Assembly (NCBI GenBank): GCA_032622095.1
Contig: CP136061.1
Location: forward strand, 96,221,345 to 96,285,344
Source of the DNA: Siphonodentalium dalli
Taxonomy: Eukaryota; Mollusca; Scaphopoda; Gadilida; Siphonodentaliidae
Direction: 5' to 3'
DNA: 64,000 nucleotides
Of the stretch, positions 46,760 to 59,130 are shown in pieces. Under the pieces are notes generated by a model that saw only the letters and a program-made list of their open reading frames with translations, did not search any database and was not told the DNA's origin. Made by a program: the position numbers and the translations under genes. Every line of letters starts with the position of its first letter. Position 1 is the stretch's first letter.

Positions 46760-47169
46760 CACTATTATAGTGGTATATGACCATTACCGTTCTGTGACTT
46801 TGATTATTCAAAATCATTGTCGCACTAATTCGGTATCATACATATATTTTGTCCAGGAGAATGATTAATCATGACGGCACACGATAATCAACTCAATTAG
46901 CATTCAATTACAATGTAGTTTAAATGTTGTTATGAATGGGCGATTGAGTCATCCTGCTATTGTCATTTAGAAAGACATAAATTAGTAATATTATTGAATA
47001 ACAAAGCTGGCGCAAAAGTTTGCACAACGTATATTGTCCGAAGACTGTTCATTCGCTGCGATGTTGTTAAGAGTGAAATTTGGCTGTTCACTGGTATGCG
47101 CCGTCTTCTATTCCTGACGCAAATAAAGGAAACATGAATATGTTATGGTCATATACCACTATAATAGTG
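46760..47169. mobile_element. About 410-bp segment with 25-bp perfect TIRs
   Basis: 46760-46784 (CACTATTATAGTGGTATATG plus ACCAT) is the exact reverse complement of 47145-47169. The first 13 bases are themselves palindromic. No TSD is evident, and the interior is non-coding. It is a candidate MITE. Confidence 0.65.
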
Positions 47170-47564
47170 GACTTCAGGATGTGCCTGATTGTATATAGTG
47201 TACATGTCCGTGAATCTCAACATTAAACGATTGGCTAGCAGAACATAGAAGTAATTTTACGTTTAACAAAAAAGCGAAAAACATCTTGAAGTTAGTGTGC
47301 GAACGTTAAGTGAATATTATTACCATTGAAGTCGGTTTCTGGCCCAAAACAGTGGGATTTGTCACCTTTCGCATGATGAACGACGACAGATAATTATTGC
47401 GAATAGCTACATGTATTTGTTGTCGTTTGATTTCGTAAGATCTAATAATAACCCTTTCGCATAATTTACGACTACGCGTTCGTTTGTGGGAAAATAGTTC
47501 CGTTCAAACTTCATGCTACTCGCAGTAAGGCGATGTTATTATGTTTGCTGTGATTAATTTGCAC

Positions 47565-47989
47565 TTAACCCTTTACCCAACAAAACGCCCAAATAAAGCT
47601 TCAACAGCCTAAAATATCTTCGGTCTGTCTCAATAACACCATACAAATATGGATATCGTTGGAACCGGTTCATTGACTACATTGTGATGGTTACAGTTAT
47701 ACCCTGTGCCAATGCATTCTCTTATATATGCGAGTCGACCATAGGTCGCCTCGCATATATAAAAGAATGCATTGGCCTAAAAACAGTTCTTTTTTTTAAC
47801 ACTTTTTACCATTTTTTCTTACATTCTTTAACAATTTTATAATTTTTTTCTACATTCTTTGACAATTTTATCATTTTTAATATGTGTTAAGCCAATGCAT
47901 TCTCTTATATATGCGAGGCGTCCTATGGTCGACTCGCATATATAAGAGAATGCATTGGCACAGGGCCATTCTGTTGGGTAAAGGGTTAA
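47565..47989 (-). mobile_element. Family A double-hairpin MITE, complete
   Basis: TTAA is at 47565-47568 and 47986-47989. Hairpins are at 47709-47775 and 47892-47958. The second TTAA is shared with the start of the adjacent family D element, with no base in between. Confidence 0.92.
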
Positions 47990-48485
47990 AGGCACGGGCG
48001 GCGTTCGTTACTGGAATATTTATATTTGTTCAAATCACCATCAACAGAAGGAACACCAAAATATATACAGTTCCGCTCATATGCCAAACATAATCAGAGC
48101 GTAAATAGTATATTGTCGTCAAGACGTACGACGGTGTTCGTAAACAAGCTTGTGTGTGCTTCTGTTTACACAACACAGCGCAATTATATTGGTTAATCAT
48201 ACAAAAATGATATAAACGCTCTTTATTATTTCCATATCAGGAAAAGAGTAACAAATAACGCTCTTTATGTTTACCATATCAGGATATAAACCAAAGCCAG
48301 GAAACGTAACTTTTTTTCCTTTGTTTCCATAAAAAATGAAAATAACATACTGTTTATGCCATATTAATGATTGGCATAAAAACAAAGCATGTCTATATCT
48401 TACTATTCCTTCTATTTATGGCGGTTTTTGACTGAGGTGAATATTTTAACAGCATAACCACCGCCAACGCCGCCCGTATCTTTAA
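47986..48485 (-). mobile_element. Family D TTAA element, full length
   Basis: It starts TTAAAGGCACGGGCGGCGTT and ends CGCCCGTATCTTTAA (TTAA 48482-48485), 500 bp long. Its left TTAA is also the right TTAA of the family A MITE. Confidence 0.88.
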
Positions 48486-48538
48486 TTGTGTATATGACAA
48501 AACAACAACTAATAGATAGAACACATATGTGCAAATCC

Positions 48539-48905
48539 AGTCGGAAATCGGGATTTTTTTACCCTGTGCCAATACATTCTCTTATATATGCGAGTCGACC
48601 ATAGGTCGCCTCGCATATATAAGAGAATGCATTGGCCTAACAATTTTTTACAATTTTAATAATTTGTTCTTGTATTCTTTAACAATTTTATAATTTTACC
48701 CATACATAGCCCCAGACAAACATGAGCAGACGACACTCTTCTATGTGCTTCTATATATGTGTGGGGCTCCCTGCAGGGTAATGGATGTTTTTTTTATTTT
48801 ATGTCCTAAAAATTGTAAGAAACATTTATTTAAAAAACATGATAACAAATTGTTAGGCCAATGCATTCTCTTATATATGCGAGGCGATATGATATGGCGG
48901 GTCAC
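48539..48905 (+). mobile_element. Family C MITE with deleted right arm
   Basis: The left end is degenerate (GTGCAAATCCAGTCGG) after ATAT at 48535-48538. Hairpin 1 is at 48569-48635 with CCAATACATT. The linker includes CCCCAGACAAACATGAGCAG, as in the 34372 copy. Hairpin 2 stops at GCGAGGCGA (48887) and jumps to TATGATATGGCGGGTCAC and ATAT (48906-48909). Confidence 0.82.
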
Positions 48906-48909
48906 ATAT

Positions 48910-50366
48910 GCTAACGACGTAGTACCCTATCCGTAATTGTTTTAGTTTATTATGCGAAAGCTGTCAAGTATCTGAACCCAAATCTACATAAGGAATGACT
49001 TGAATATCGATTTGGGTCATTGAATTTTGACCGCCAGAGTCACGAAGCAATTTGTGTCAACCGAAGGGATTAACAGGAACTTCGTTTAATTACTCTGCCA
49101 GTCAAAACCAATTACCCCAGTCGATATAGCATTCATTCATTATTATAATTTACCAGTACATATCAATAACATCGTTAATCATTAATAACATTAATTAACA
49201 ACTTTTCAAAACTACCTACACAATTGTAAGTAACATATTGTTCAAATTCCAACGCAGTCTCCCAATAACAACACACCGCCTGCGCGCGCACACGATCAGT
49301 ATGAAGCGACATAGTCGTTTCCGGTGATCATCAACCAATAACTGAAGTGTCGACTTCAATTACTGGGTTATGAACAACGGAAATGTTCCTGTAAACCGTA
49401 TGGCGAATTGTACTGATTACTACGGGCGCTATCATTGTGTGAATGTGTATGTTTGTGATTATATGTCATTGAACACATCGGGTTTAGAAAGGGATATAAT
49501 CAATACGTTCAACGGATAACATCGTGGTTAATTAAAATTTAATACCCACCAGAAGGGAATATAGAAGATAGCACCAGTAGGGGGTATATAAGTTTCACTT
49601 TCACACTATGTCACACGTGCGACCGATTCACTGGCGTGTACTGATTCTCCACCGGAATATTTTTAAATCCTCGCGAATCATGTATTGTTGTTATAGTTAT
49701 AATAACATGTTATACTTTGTGATGAAATTCGACACCATTAAGGGGGTATAAAACGGAAGAATAACGGGAACTTTATTTATCTATTCTGCGAATGGTGAAG
49801 TGAACATGCAACGATCATCTGTTGGTTTTGACACTTCGATTGGAGCCCATTGTGAGAACAGTTATCGTCTGCGAATTTCTTCGGAAACGCGTATAATAAG
49901 AATATAATATAGTGTTTTGAGTGGAAACCGAAAATTATTATCTAATCACAGTCAATAGATATCTCTCACACGAGGCTTAACCTGGATGAACAGCGAATCA
50001 CTGAGTCCTCTGGATATCGCATTGTCAGCGAATATCGTGAGCTTAAACAATTGTGCATTAATTTAGAAGTAGTTGCCAGCTATTTTATACTCACGGTTAG
50101 ATAGCAGCCATGGATAAGGTGTCACTTAAAGAATAATCTCGGTTCATGAATGTAATTACGCAGTGTAATTATATTAGGAAACAGGGATTTTTATTTACAT
50201 TTACAATAAGTGAAAACTATCAACCTGAAAGTGTCTTTTGATTTGGCAATATCGTTAAATATTGATAACTGTATTATGACGTTGATGTGAAATCGTGAAG
50301 TCGTGTGTTGTCGTGGCGAATTCCTATACTCAAAGTTCACTTCCGGCCCAAAAGTAACTATCATAC
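48910..50366. other. Unassigned interval of about 1.45 kb
   Basis: No repeats from the catalogue and no credible frame were seen. It is plausibly unique intergenic or intronic DNA. Confidence 0.45.
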
Positions 50367-50765
50367 TTAACCCTTTACCCAACAAACCGGCCAAAACCGG
50401 CCAAATAAAGCTTCAACAGCCTAAAATATCTTCGGTCTGTCTCAATAGAACCATACAAATATGGATATCATTGGAACCGGCTCCTTGACCACATTGTGAT
50501 AGTTACAGTTATGCCCTGTGCCAATGCATTCTCTTATATATGCGAGTCGACCATAGGTCGCCTCGCATATATAAGAGAATGCATTGGCCTAAACAAATCT
50601 TTTTTTAACACTTTTTACCATTTTTTCTTACATTCTTTAACAATTTTATAATTTTTAATGTGTTAAGCCAATGCATTCTCTTATATATGCGAGGCGACCT
50701 ATGGTCGACTCGCATATATAAGAGAATGCATTGGCACAGGGCCGTTCTGTTGGGTAAAGGGCTAA
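50367..50765 (-). mobile_element. Family A double-hairpin MITE, complete
   Basis: The left flank is TTAA (50367-50370) and the right flank reads CTAA (50762-50765), a one-base decay. Hairpins are at 50521-50587 and 50668-50734. Frames of about 90-100 codons across it contain the hairpin-derived peptide RVDHRSPRIYKRMHW and are artefacts. Confidence 0.92.
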
Positions 50766-51990
50766 ATGCGTTAGAATTTTGGAAACCAATTGTAAAATCA
50801 ACAGAGAATGACGCGAATCTATTCTTTGATATCGTAGCCTGGAATACCTTCCATTGCGTTTTCTCTGTTGGGTTGACTGTCTCGGATGTTCGTCGGATAC
50901 TCTCATTCTGCATACACTTCTTCGTGTAAGCACCTCACACAAGCGTAGTTCGCCTATATTAGTGAAGAAAGCCCCGAAATCGTTTTATCGATGGATTCTT
51001 TTATAAACAGCAATCATATCAGCATGGCCTCTGCGATTGAACTAGACGCGCCGTGCTAGCTCTTCGCCTAATTTGATCGATGAGAATTCGTTTTCATTCA
51101 CAGTTTCCCTTTCTGATTACAATATGTCTCTGTAGCTGGAGCGAGACAGTTCAATATCTCCGCAGATTAACTCTGAAAACAGTCTGCTGACCCAACAGGC
51201 AGCACCACAAGAGCAAAGTTGATTGGCATATATGCGATCCTAATCTAATTTAGAATCTCAGCCGCAACCGGGTAATAAGGACATTTGGTACATGAAGTCA
51301 AAAGAAAAAGAATGAGTTTTCCCGCTTGTCAGTCAGGATGTTGATATTGATGCTGTATAAATGAGCCCATACAGCTAGGTCGAGGTGATTGTTCATCAAT
51401 CATCTCGAATCCGCATTGAAATTTCTGCAAGAACGATTTGTATATAGCTTTATCTATCTTATGGTCAATATATTCTGGGAAGCATTTAATATATGATTTA
51501 TGCTTTGGTATATTGGGCACTGTCCTGCGTTTGATAACCTATTAATTCACGGCGTATACAAGTTTAACCGATAGGTTTCTGTTTAGTACTGTTCTCCACC
51601 TTGCAATGTGTTTTCCACATACGTCCCTGCGTCGCGAAAATCATCGAACATAGCAGGTAGTGATATTGTGCACTATACGAACTGAAATACACATTGCCTT
51701 ACAAAGTGGGTTGGTGAATGCTTGGTTGAAGGATTTCGCAAAACATCTTCGAGGGAAAGAGTTAATTATGTCAACGATGATCCGTTTTCAGAACAAATGA
51801 ACAATATCGAATTTAAGTTGGAGGTACGTATGACATCCAACATGCGTTGCCACAAAGTGACATAGGACGGACGCGTACACTGTGTTCCTTTGTATTGAGT
51901 TCATGCCTCGAATGCGAAATATAATTGTCAACAATCGTTTTGCACGAGCGTTTTCCCGATTTTCAAGTATATTGTAAAACCTGGTACTTT
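50766..51990. other. Unassigned interval
   Basis: It contains no recognised repeat. A 63-codon minus frame at 51329-51520 is unremarkable. Confidence 0.4.
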
Positions 51991-52317
51991 AACACAGCGC
52001 AGTTTTATTGGTTAATCACACACAACTTATATAAAGGCTCTTTATTATTTCCATATCAGGAAAACAGTTACAAATAACGCTCTTTATGTTTACCATATCC
52101 GGATCTAAACAAAAACCAGGTTCTGTAACGTTTTTTGCTTTTGTTTACATAACACAGGAAAAAACATTTGACAATAACATACTGTTTATGCCATATTTCG
52201 GATTGGTATAAGAACAAGGTCTGTCTATATTTTACTATTATTTCTGTTTATGGCGGTTTTTGACGGAGGTGAATATTTTAATAGCATACCCACCGCCAAC
52301 ACCGCCCGTAACTTTAA
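51991..52317 (-). mobile_element. Family D element, truncated
   Basis: It matches the second two-thirds of the 47986 copy, from AACACAGCGCAGTTTTATTG to CGCCCGTAACTTTAA (TTAA 52314-52317). The first roughly 170 bp are missing. Confidence 0.82.
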
Positions 52318-52780
52318 CAGCGTCGATATTCCTGAGAATGTAGCGACCATGACAGAGCTTGGAGAGATGCATATGCACACTGCGTGTTTGAAATTGGACA
52401 GGTATATAATGTACTAGTATGAAGTAAATAGGATGCAGGAATGCCGTAGCCAGAATACATGTATCCTTTTGTGTAACGCCATTAACAGCCAATTAACTAA
52501 CTAGTATTACCTTGTCGGTTATTGCTTCCGGCAACCCTAGTTGTAACTAAAGACTCATGAAGACAGCGATGCGAACGTTTCTATATCTGCACCAATTGCA
52601 TCAACATATATCTTGGATATCCGTCATACTATACGTGGCCGGTCGTCTTGTTTGTGTTTGCGTTTTCAGAATGATTACTTTTCGTCAAGACGCTATATTG
52701 TTTCCAACGTGAAATAGATTGGGTTCACTTTGAATCAACATATGAATTAGATACTAAGATAGCGACGACCAAGAGTTAAA

Positions 52781-53203
52781 AGCCCACTTCAATTTCGAAT
52801 GCCCAGATCACATTATATAAAACATATTCCATATTATATACCGTTTGGAAGAGGAAACAACAATATATATATTCTACCGGAATATTGAATAGATGTGTCC
52901 TATAAGTGTCCACCAAGTGACAGAGATTCTCAGATTCACACCAACAGTTCTCCCGTTATGTACCCATAATGCATCACATTTCACAACTTAGAGATAGAGT
53001 TATTCCCCTTCCATTGGTAATAATATAATGGCAGTACAGACCATATTGAAATTAAGCACAGAACATACGTCGATACCTTGACAAAACGGTTTATTCAACC
53101 GGATATGTTATTATCACAATGTTTTGGAGCTCTCTTTCAAATGGTGTATACTATGAATATGTTGTATATAATGTGATCTGGGCATTCTAAAATTAAGTGG
53201 GCT
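52781..53203. mobile_element. About 423-bp MITE with long TIRs
   Basis: The left arm AGCCCACTTCAATTTCGAAT continues through GCCCAGATCACATTATATA. It matches the reverse complement of the right arm (CATTCTAAAATTAAGTGGGC) for about 75 bp at roughly 85% by eye. The target duplication is unclear. Confidence 0.75.
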
Positions 53204-55420
53204 ATTTAGTTTCGTTGGCTGGCTTGCACGCTACATTCTACGACCGTCATTCCGCCGGGAGTACAGGTTACAAGCAACTAATTATATAAAGTAACGCTTC
53301 TTGAATTTGGGTAGGCAAACTCGAGTCAGCATAACAAACACTCTGGCTGCTAATTGGTTCATTATCATTGAGGTAAATATCCCTAAGCGGGAACAGAAAA
53401 TCATAGGCTACGTAAATACGGCGATCGTGTATTTTTAGATGTCCAGGAAGAGTCTGGTGGGGTCCCGAAGTTATGGAAGGGGTCTGGGTATTTTTATGCT
53501 GCTGATTTTTGTGCAGTAAATGGGGTAGATGTGGAAATGTAAGATTAACGTTTGAAAAAAAATACCGAAAAGGGCGCGTTTGTTGTCACAGTCTGGTGCA
53601 GCGGATGACGTTCTAAGGGAAAATTGACCACTTGAAGTTCCAATAGACTTAACACATGGGCGGCGGGACTTCTAGTTAACACTGTCGCCTATGGAAAATA
53701 ATTAGGTGTTTGTAACCTACAAGGTCCGCTGTCTATCTTAACATGCACTCAGAGCCATATGGATATCATGAGTCTATCATAGTCGTCTCGCATTCTCAAC
53801 GACTCGGCCATTTCCGCTTTTCTCGGTAATAACTTCTTCCACAAACGGAAACCATATTCGCACAATGCTTCAATATACAGCCCTGGTAATAAGGCGATCA
53901 CCTTGACTCGTTGGCGCATAGATGTGAATGGAGCAGAATGTATTCACTGCATGACAGTACCAAACTTGACCATGCATTAAATAGTGATAAATAGTAACAA
54001 ATAGCAACTTTTAGTTCCAGTCTACCAGTCAACAGACGTATTTTCCGGCAGAATGCACATTATCAATCACGTGATTGAAATAAACTGGCAGATAGGTTTA
54101 TATTTATGGAAGAGGTTAGTTCAGAGCGAAGCGGAAATTGACGAGGCGTTGAGAAAGAGTCTTTTCGGCGGCTCATTATAATTTTCTCGGATGTCGTACA
54201 ATCGAGTGTTGGCTCCCCCAAATTACGTCACGCTGTGTTATGTTTATCGTTTTGATTGGTTGGACGCTTTGACAGCAGAGTGGGATATGATTGGTGCAAA
54301 TGGATTTTGTTTTACGAATTGAATTGAATTATTGAATTGTTTATGTGCAAAGTCAACATCGAAGTTGCAACATGCTGTATACACGAGAGCTGTGCAGATA
54401 TCCCACTTATGCTTCAAGACGGAACGGAAATGCTTGTCTTGTGCACACCGTGTAACAGATCTGCATACGCATTGAAATTATAGTGTCTGTTGAGTGTATC
54501 GATATTTGTGGAGGAGATAGTTACACACATACAGACAAATTGATCGACAGTTTCCACTTCTCACTGTTACATCTCATCTTAAAGCACATAGATTTGTACA
54601 GTTGTTCGCTCCAAGATAAAAGCCTTTTATAAAACAAATAATGCAACCATGCTAAACGCTGTTGAAGATAAAGCGAATATACATGTTTAAGCAATGGAAA
54701 GCGTTTATATCAGGTCATTCATTGACAAACATATATCCAGCCAAGGTTGTTGTATTCAAGCAAATCTATGTTCAAAAATAGCACATTGGCATCTCTAACA
54801 AAACGACAATGGGGTATCCACATTACAAACAATTGCTAATAGGCTGCTTCCCAAAGATCGCCCACTGACTTTATCATTCAGGACATGTCCGGGTCTACAA
54901 TCAATCATGATGGAACCATAAAACACCATAACAACGCCATTCAATAAAAAAGACGATCGCTGTGTATTCCTGTTAAAGGGACCGGCTGATTGATCGGATA
55001 GTGCCAAGTGTCAAGATGTAGCCTAGACCTCTTTCCTCCCGGTCTCGATATTCATGGTACTTATAGTTGACGGATTGAAAAGGTCACGGCGCAGTTCATG
55101 TCAACAACCATCGATCTTTCAGTCCTTAAAAGACTTCAAGACATGCTGACATTGGCTATTAGCCACTGCCGGTGGTGTTGCATCGTTGATTGCATGCAAC
55201 ATAGCGGGATCGGATATAGGGTAATGTTCAATTGCACACAGATTGGTTTCTAGTTGCGAAAGACAGCAACAAAACGTTCAATAAATAGTTGGTCTTTTCC
55301 TTGGACAATACAAACCCATTACTTTTACAACGTCATTGATGACGTCAACTGTAAAATAACATGCATTCACTAATTGATTAGGTACTGTCTCCATAAATCA
55401 CTCTCAGAGTCCGCGCTGGC
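53204..55420. other. Unassigned interval of about 2.2 kb
   Basis: Only short frames and no catalogued repeat. Confidence 0.4.
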
Positions 55421-55495
55421 CCGAAATTTACTTTTGCCAAATATTTTGCCAAATGAAAATAATTTTTGCCAAATGCCTTTATAAGTTGCCAAATT
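55421..55495 (-). repeat. TTTGGCAAA repeat block, copy 1
   Basis: The reverse complement contains ATTTGGCAAAAATTATTTTC, ATTTGGCAAAATATTTGGC and GGGCCAGCGCGGAC. It is similar to 62430-62495, including the GGTCCAGCGCAGAC end. Confidence 0.6.
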
Positions 55496-56659
55496 ATATC
55501 AGTTTCTACAACATTGTTTCTTTTGTTTTGTCTATTTCGACAATCCATGTTTGCTGAAAACAGCACTTGTCCTCCAATAACATTGTCTCAATAAATGTAT
55601 GTCAGTCTTCTGTGTACGTATTCCGACAGAAAATATGTTTGCTTTAAACGAATTTCGTTGTTTTTTTTTATATTGTGCTTTCTGACAATTGTGAGTATAA
55701 TATATGTAGCCTGACCTTGGTGTATGCCAATTACACGTAGGGCAACACATTTCATGAGATGTCTGAGAAAATGTAACTGCCTCAAAGACCGATTGTTGAG
55801 TTATAGGGTGCCTGGCGTATGAATGAATAAGGACAATAAAATATACATGTAGTATATAGAGGTACATGTATTCATATATAAGATTGATTGTAGTTGGTTA
55901 GATGAGACATCGGCCATGAAGGCGTGGATGGTGACATGATCGACACCAGCAATAACTGGAAGTGGTAGGTAGGCTTATAGTGTATTGTTCAAAGGGACCT
56001 ACATCACTCGCAGTCGGTAAATGTGCAAAAACTATAAATGTCTGTAAAACATCAACCATAAAAAAATCATGGAGAAATTCACTTTGTTCTTATAGTAATT
56101 ATTGATGGTTCTCCAATACCTACATTTCTTGTTGTTGAAACCAGTGTTAAGTAAACAATAGTGATACAGTTATTTGTCAATAAACATCGGTACTTGCGTA
56201 GTCGAATTTTCAGGTTATTTACAATGCGGTCCGGGCTGTTAGCTTCATTCGCGGCAAACATATTCGGCAATGGTGGCATTTTGAGGGTTAATAACGGCAC
56301 TTCTGTGTGGCCGCGACCCCCGTCCGTGCGTGTGTGGGTTTCCATGACACCCGTACATTTATTGCCACTAAACTCACGCCAGTAACCACATGGGTGGTCC
56401 GGGCTGGTCCGGGTGGCGTTTAGTCACACCACAACTTGAAAAGAGCAGGCGACATATCTATTATACCTGTCTTCGCAATTTGATAGGTGCTAGAGATACG
56501 AGCATCATCTGTCGTGTTTATATATCAGAAAGCGTGTTTCAGCCAGATGTGTATATACTTGTAGTTTCGTAAATGCGTGCACTGATTATCATTTATTATG
56601 GCACTATTACTCACGGAATGATCCCTTACTATGTCCCTGGATGAAGTTTGAAAATTGGT

Positions 56660-56730
56660 CCTGTTGTTCGCCAATGTCGGGATTCGAACTCTCGACCCCT
56701 TCGTCTACATCAGACTGCGTTATTAATGGT
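56660..56730 (-). ncRNA. tRNA-like or tRNA-derived SINE B-box
   Basis: On the minus strand GAGAGTTCGAATCCCGAC matches the Pol III B-box (RGTTCRANTCC) inside a T-arm-like sequence. About 25 nt upstream CAGTCTGATGTAGACG could form an anticodon-like arm. No convincing A-box or complete cloverleaf is visible, so it is more likely a tRNA-derived SINE remnant than a functional tRNA. Confidence 0.35.
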
Positions 56731-56771
56731 ACGTGTAGCAATGGCATATAACCACCGTTAAACAATACATT

Positions 56772-57376
56772 ATAAGCTAATAGTAGTTGCATAATGAACT
56801 ACTACTGATAACAATTACGAATATATAATAGTAGTCGCATAATGAATTACTACTGATAAGAATTATGAATAGCTAACAGCAGTCGCATAATGAACTACTA
56901 CTGATAAGAATTATGAATAGCTAATAGCAGTCGCATAATGAATTAATACTGATAAGAATGCCGAATAGTTAAAAGTAGTCGAACAATGTACTACTACTAC
57001 TGGTAAGAATGACGAATAGCCAATATCAGTCGCACAATGAACTACCGCTGGTAATGATGATGAATAGCTAATAGTAGTCACATAATGAACTACTACTGAT
57101 AATAATTACGAACAGATAATAGTAGGTGCACAATGAACTACTACTAATAAGATTTATGAATAGCTAATAGTAGGCGCATAATGAACAACTACTGATAAGC
57201 GTTACGAATAGCTAATAGCAGTCGCATAATGAATTACTGCCGATACGAATGACGTATTGCTAACAGTAGTCGCACAATTAACCACTACTGATACGAATCA
57301 CGAATAGCTAACCGCAGTCGCATAATGAACTACTACTGATAATAATTACGAATAGCTACTAGTAGTCGCATACCGA
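56772..57376 (+). repeat. 48-bp tandem array, plus orientation
   Basis: The unit is TAATAGTAGTCGCATAATGA followed by ACTACTACTGATAAGAATTACGAATAGC, with about 12-13 diverged copies. The same unit in opposite orientation fills 59131-59764. Confidence 0.9.
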
Positions 57377-57931
57377 ATGGATGGTCCAGAAACCTGTTCG
57401 CAGAATTAACATCACAAAAAGGAAGACTCGTCGCTGAGATTTATCTATTTTGGGGGTGGAATATCATATCAAGAGAATGCCGTACGTAGCTGGCGCGAGT
57501 CGACTGTCGCTGGACATCCGCCCCATTAAGACGACCCGCGAGGTAAATTGGACAGGAAATAACGCCAAATGGAACACTCGCCGATCAACAGCACTTCGAT
57601 TACAGTTTAATCAATATGTGATGGAGTTTATTCCGGTAGCCATTCCGTTTCTCTGGAGGGGGTGTTTTCGAGAGGCCTCATTAACAGGTAAACATTTCCG
57701 TCTGAACGATATAATATGCACTGGTGATACTAAAGATTCCTCATCAGATTTCATGTTCAATTAGTCCAACTTTCAAGTTCACCAAGCCATTTGCACTTTT
57801 ATCGGGCAAACACAAAATAAATTTATGTGCCATCAAAGTTATTCGTAACATAAAGGCGTCACGATTTGAGACCCACAGATATATATTGAACAAGATAGAA
57901 ATGGTATATGTCCCGTTTATATAACGAAGGC
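57377..57931. other. Unassigned interval with one 104-codon frame
   Basis: The plus frame 57450-57764 contains ASRLSLDIRPIKTTREVNW and is followed by a GT donor-like site at about 57688 (ACAG-GTAAAC). It could be an exon, but I recognise no domain and cannot place an acceptor. Confidence 0.25.
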
Positions 57932-58365
57932 TTAACCCTTTCAGTGCCAACCCATATAACATGTGCCAATGCATTCTCTTATATATGCGAGTCGACCTAT
58001 GATCGACTCGCATATATAAGATAATGCATTGGTCTAACAATTTTTCATCATTTGTTATTCTTTACATTTTTTTTACAATTTTAATAATTTTTTCTTATAT
58101 TCTTTAACAGACTTATTTTGTACGTTTAGTACCAGGGATTCTTACGTTTTTCATGGGCATCAAAATTATTACTATGAATACTAAGTCTTGGTGATAGTTT
58201 TGAGTTATAACATGACTCTAAGATTTTATCCAGTTTGTTTTTAAATTTGCTATAGCATGCTTAAGCATACCCAAAACAAATTCAACCTATTTGATTTTTT
58301 TGGGCCGATTTTACAGACCGTAAATTAGGGCCGATTAGATCGACCCCTGGCACTGAAATGGTTAA
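57932..58365 (+). mobile_element. Family B hairpin-core MITE, complete
   Basis: TTAA is at 57932-57935 and 58362-58365. The ends are CCCTTTCAGTGCCAAC and CCTGGCACTGAAATGG. One hairpin is at 57966-58032, with a symmetric apex (TCGACC...GATCGA). It is about 190 bp longer than the copy at 1206, with extra non-coding sequence at 58130-58320. Confidence 0.85.
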
Positions 58366-58710
58366 GCGTTCTTTCTAATATGATATATTAGACACCTCTC
58401 GAATAATGGTTTATTACTGATAATATTTAGGAATAGGGCACTACGTCACTATACGTTACGTTCTTGCTATTAATTGTTGTTTTGCCATTTCCCTAGTTAC
58501 GGCTGCGGTTTCGAGAAGCCAATCATGGGAACGCGTGCTCTTCATGAAATCGTCGAGCGTACCACTGATATGAACTTGAAAATACCATAATTATCAACAA
58601 ATTAATCACGGCAAACAGAACCATATAACCTTACTGTGAGTTACACGAAATTTTAACGTCACTATTTTTTCATAAACTGGTCGTAAATGTAATCGTTAAT
58701 TCTGGACATT

Positions 58711-59115
58711 AGAGACCTTTCGCAAAATCACGAATACGATTACGGATATGGAAAATAGCTTGCCAGTATACGGCCAAAATTTGGTCTTTACACACGGGGG
58801 TTCTTATGTGAGACGAAATATACCCCACGCAGTTTAATTATGTAATGTGTCAAGGACGTGCCACCTGTCCTGCTTGGGGACGCTCTAACATCATACGTGT
58901 GTATCCGTGCGGTTTATAACACACAGATAAGAACATCTGAAGGATCTGAAAGAGACACACATTACTTTTTCCATCAAATATATGTGTAACTGAATAGAGT
59001 GGGCATATGCCGTCTCACCAATTAACCATCATAGGTAAGTTGTTGTGATGTCCTCCTTATACTAGGACAATATATACTATCCGTAATCGTAATAGTGATT
59101 TTGCGAAATGTCTCT
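58711..59115. mobile_element. 405-bp MITE with about 40-bp TIRs
   Basis: The left AGAGACCTTTCGCAAAATCA and the right complement of AGAGACATTTCGCAAAATCA continue into ACGATTACGGATA on both sides. The interior is non-coding. It sits just inside the second 48-bp array. Confidence 0.78.
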
Positions 59116-59130
59116 AATCAGACAATTTTA

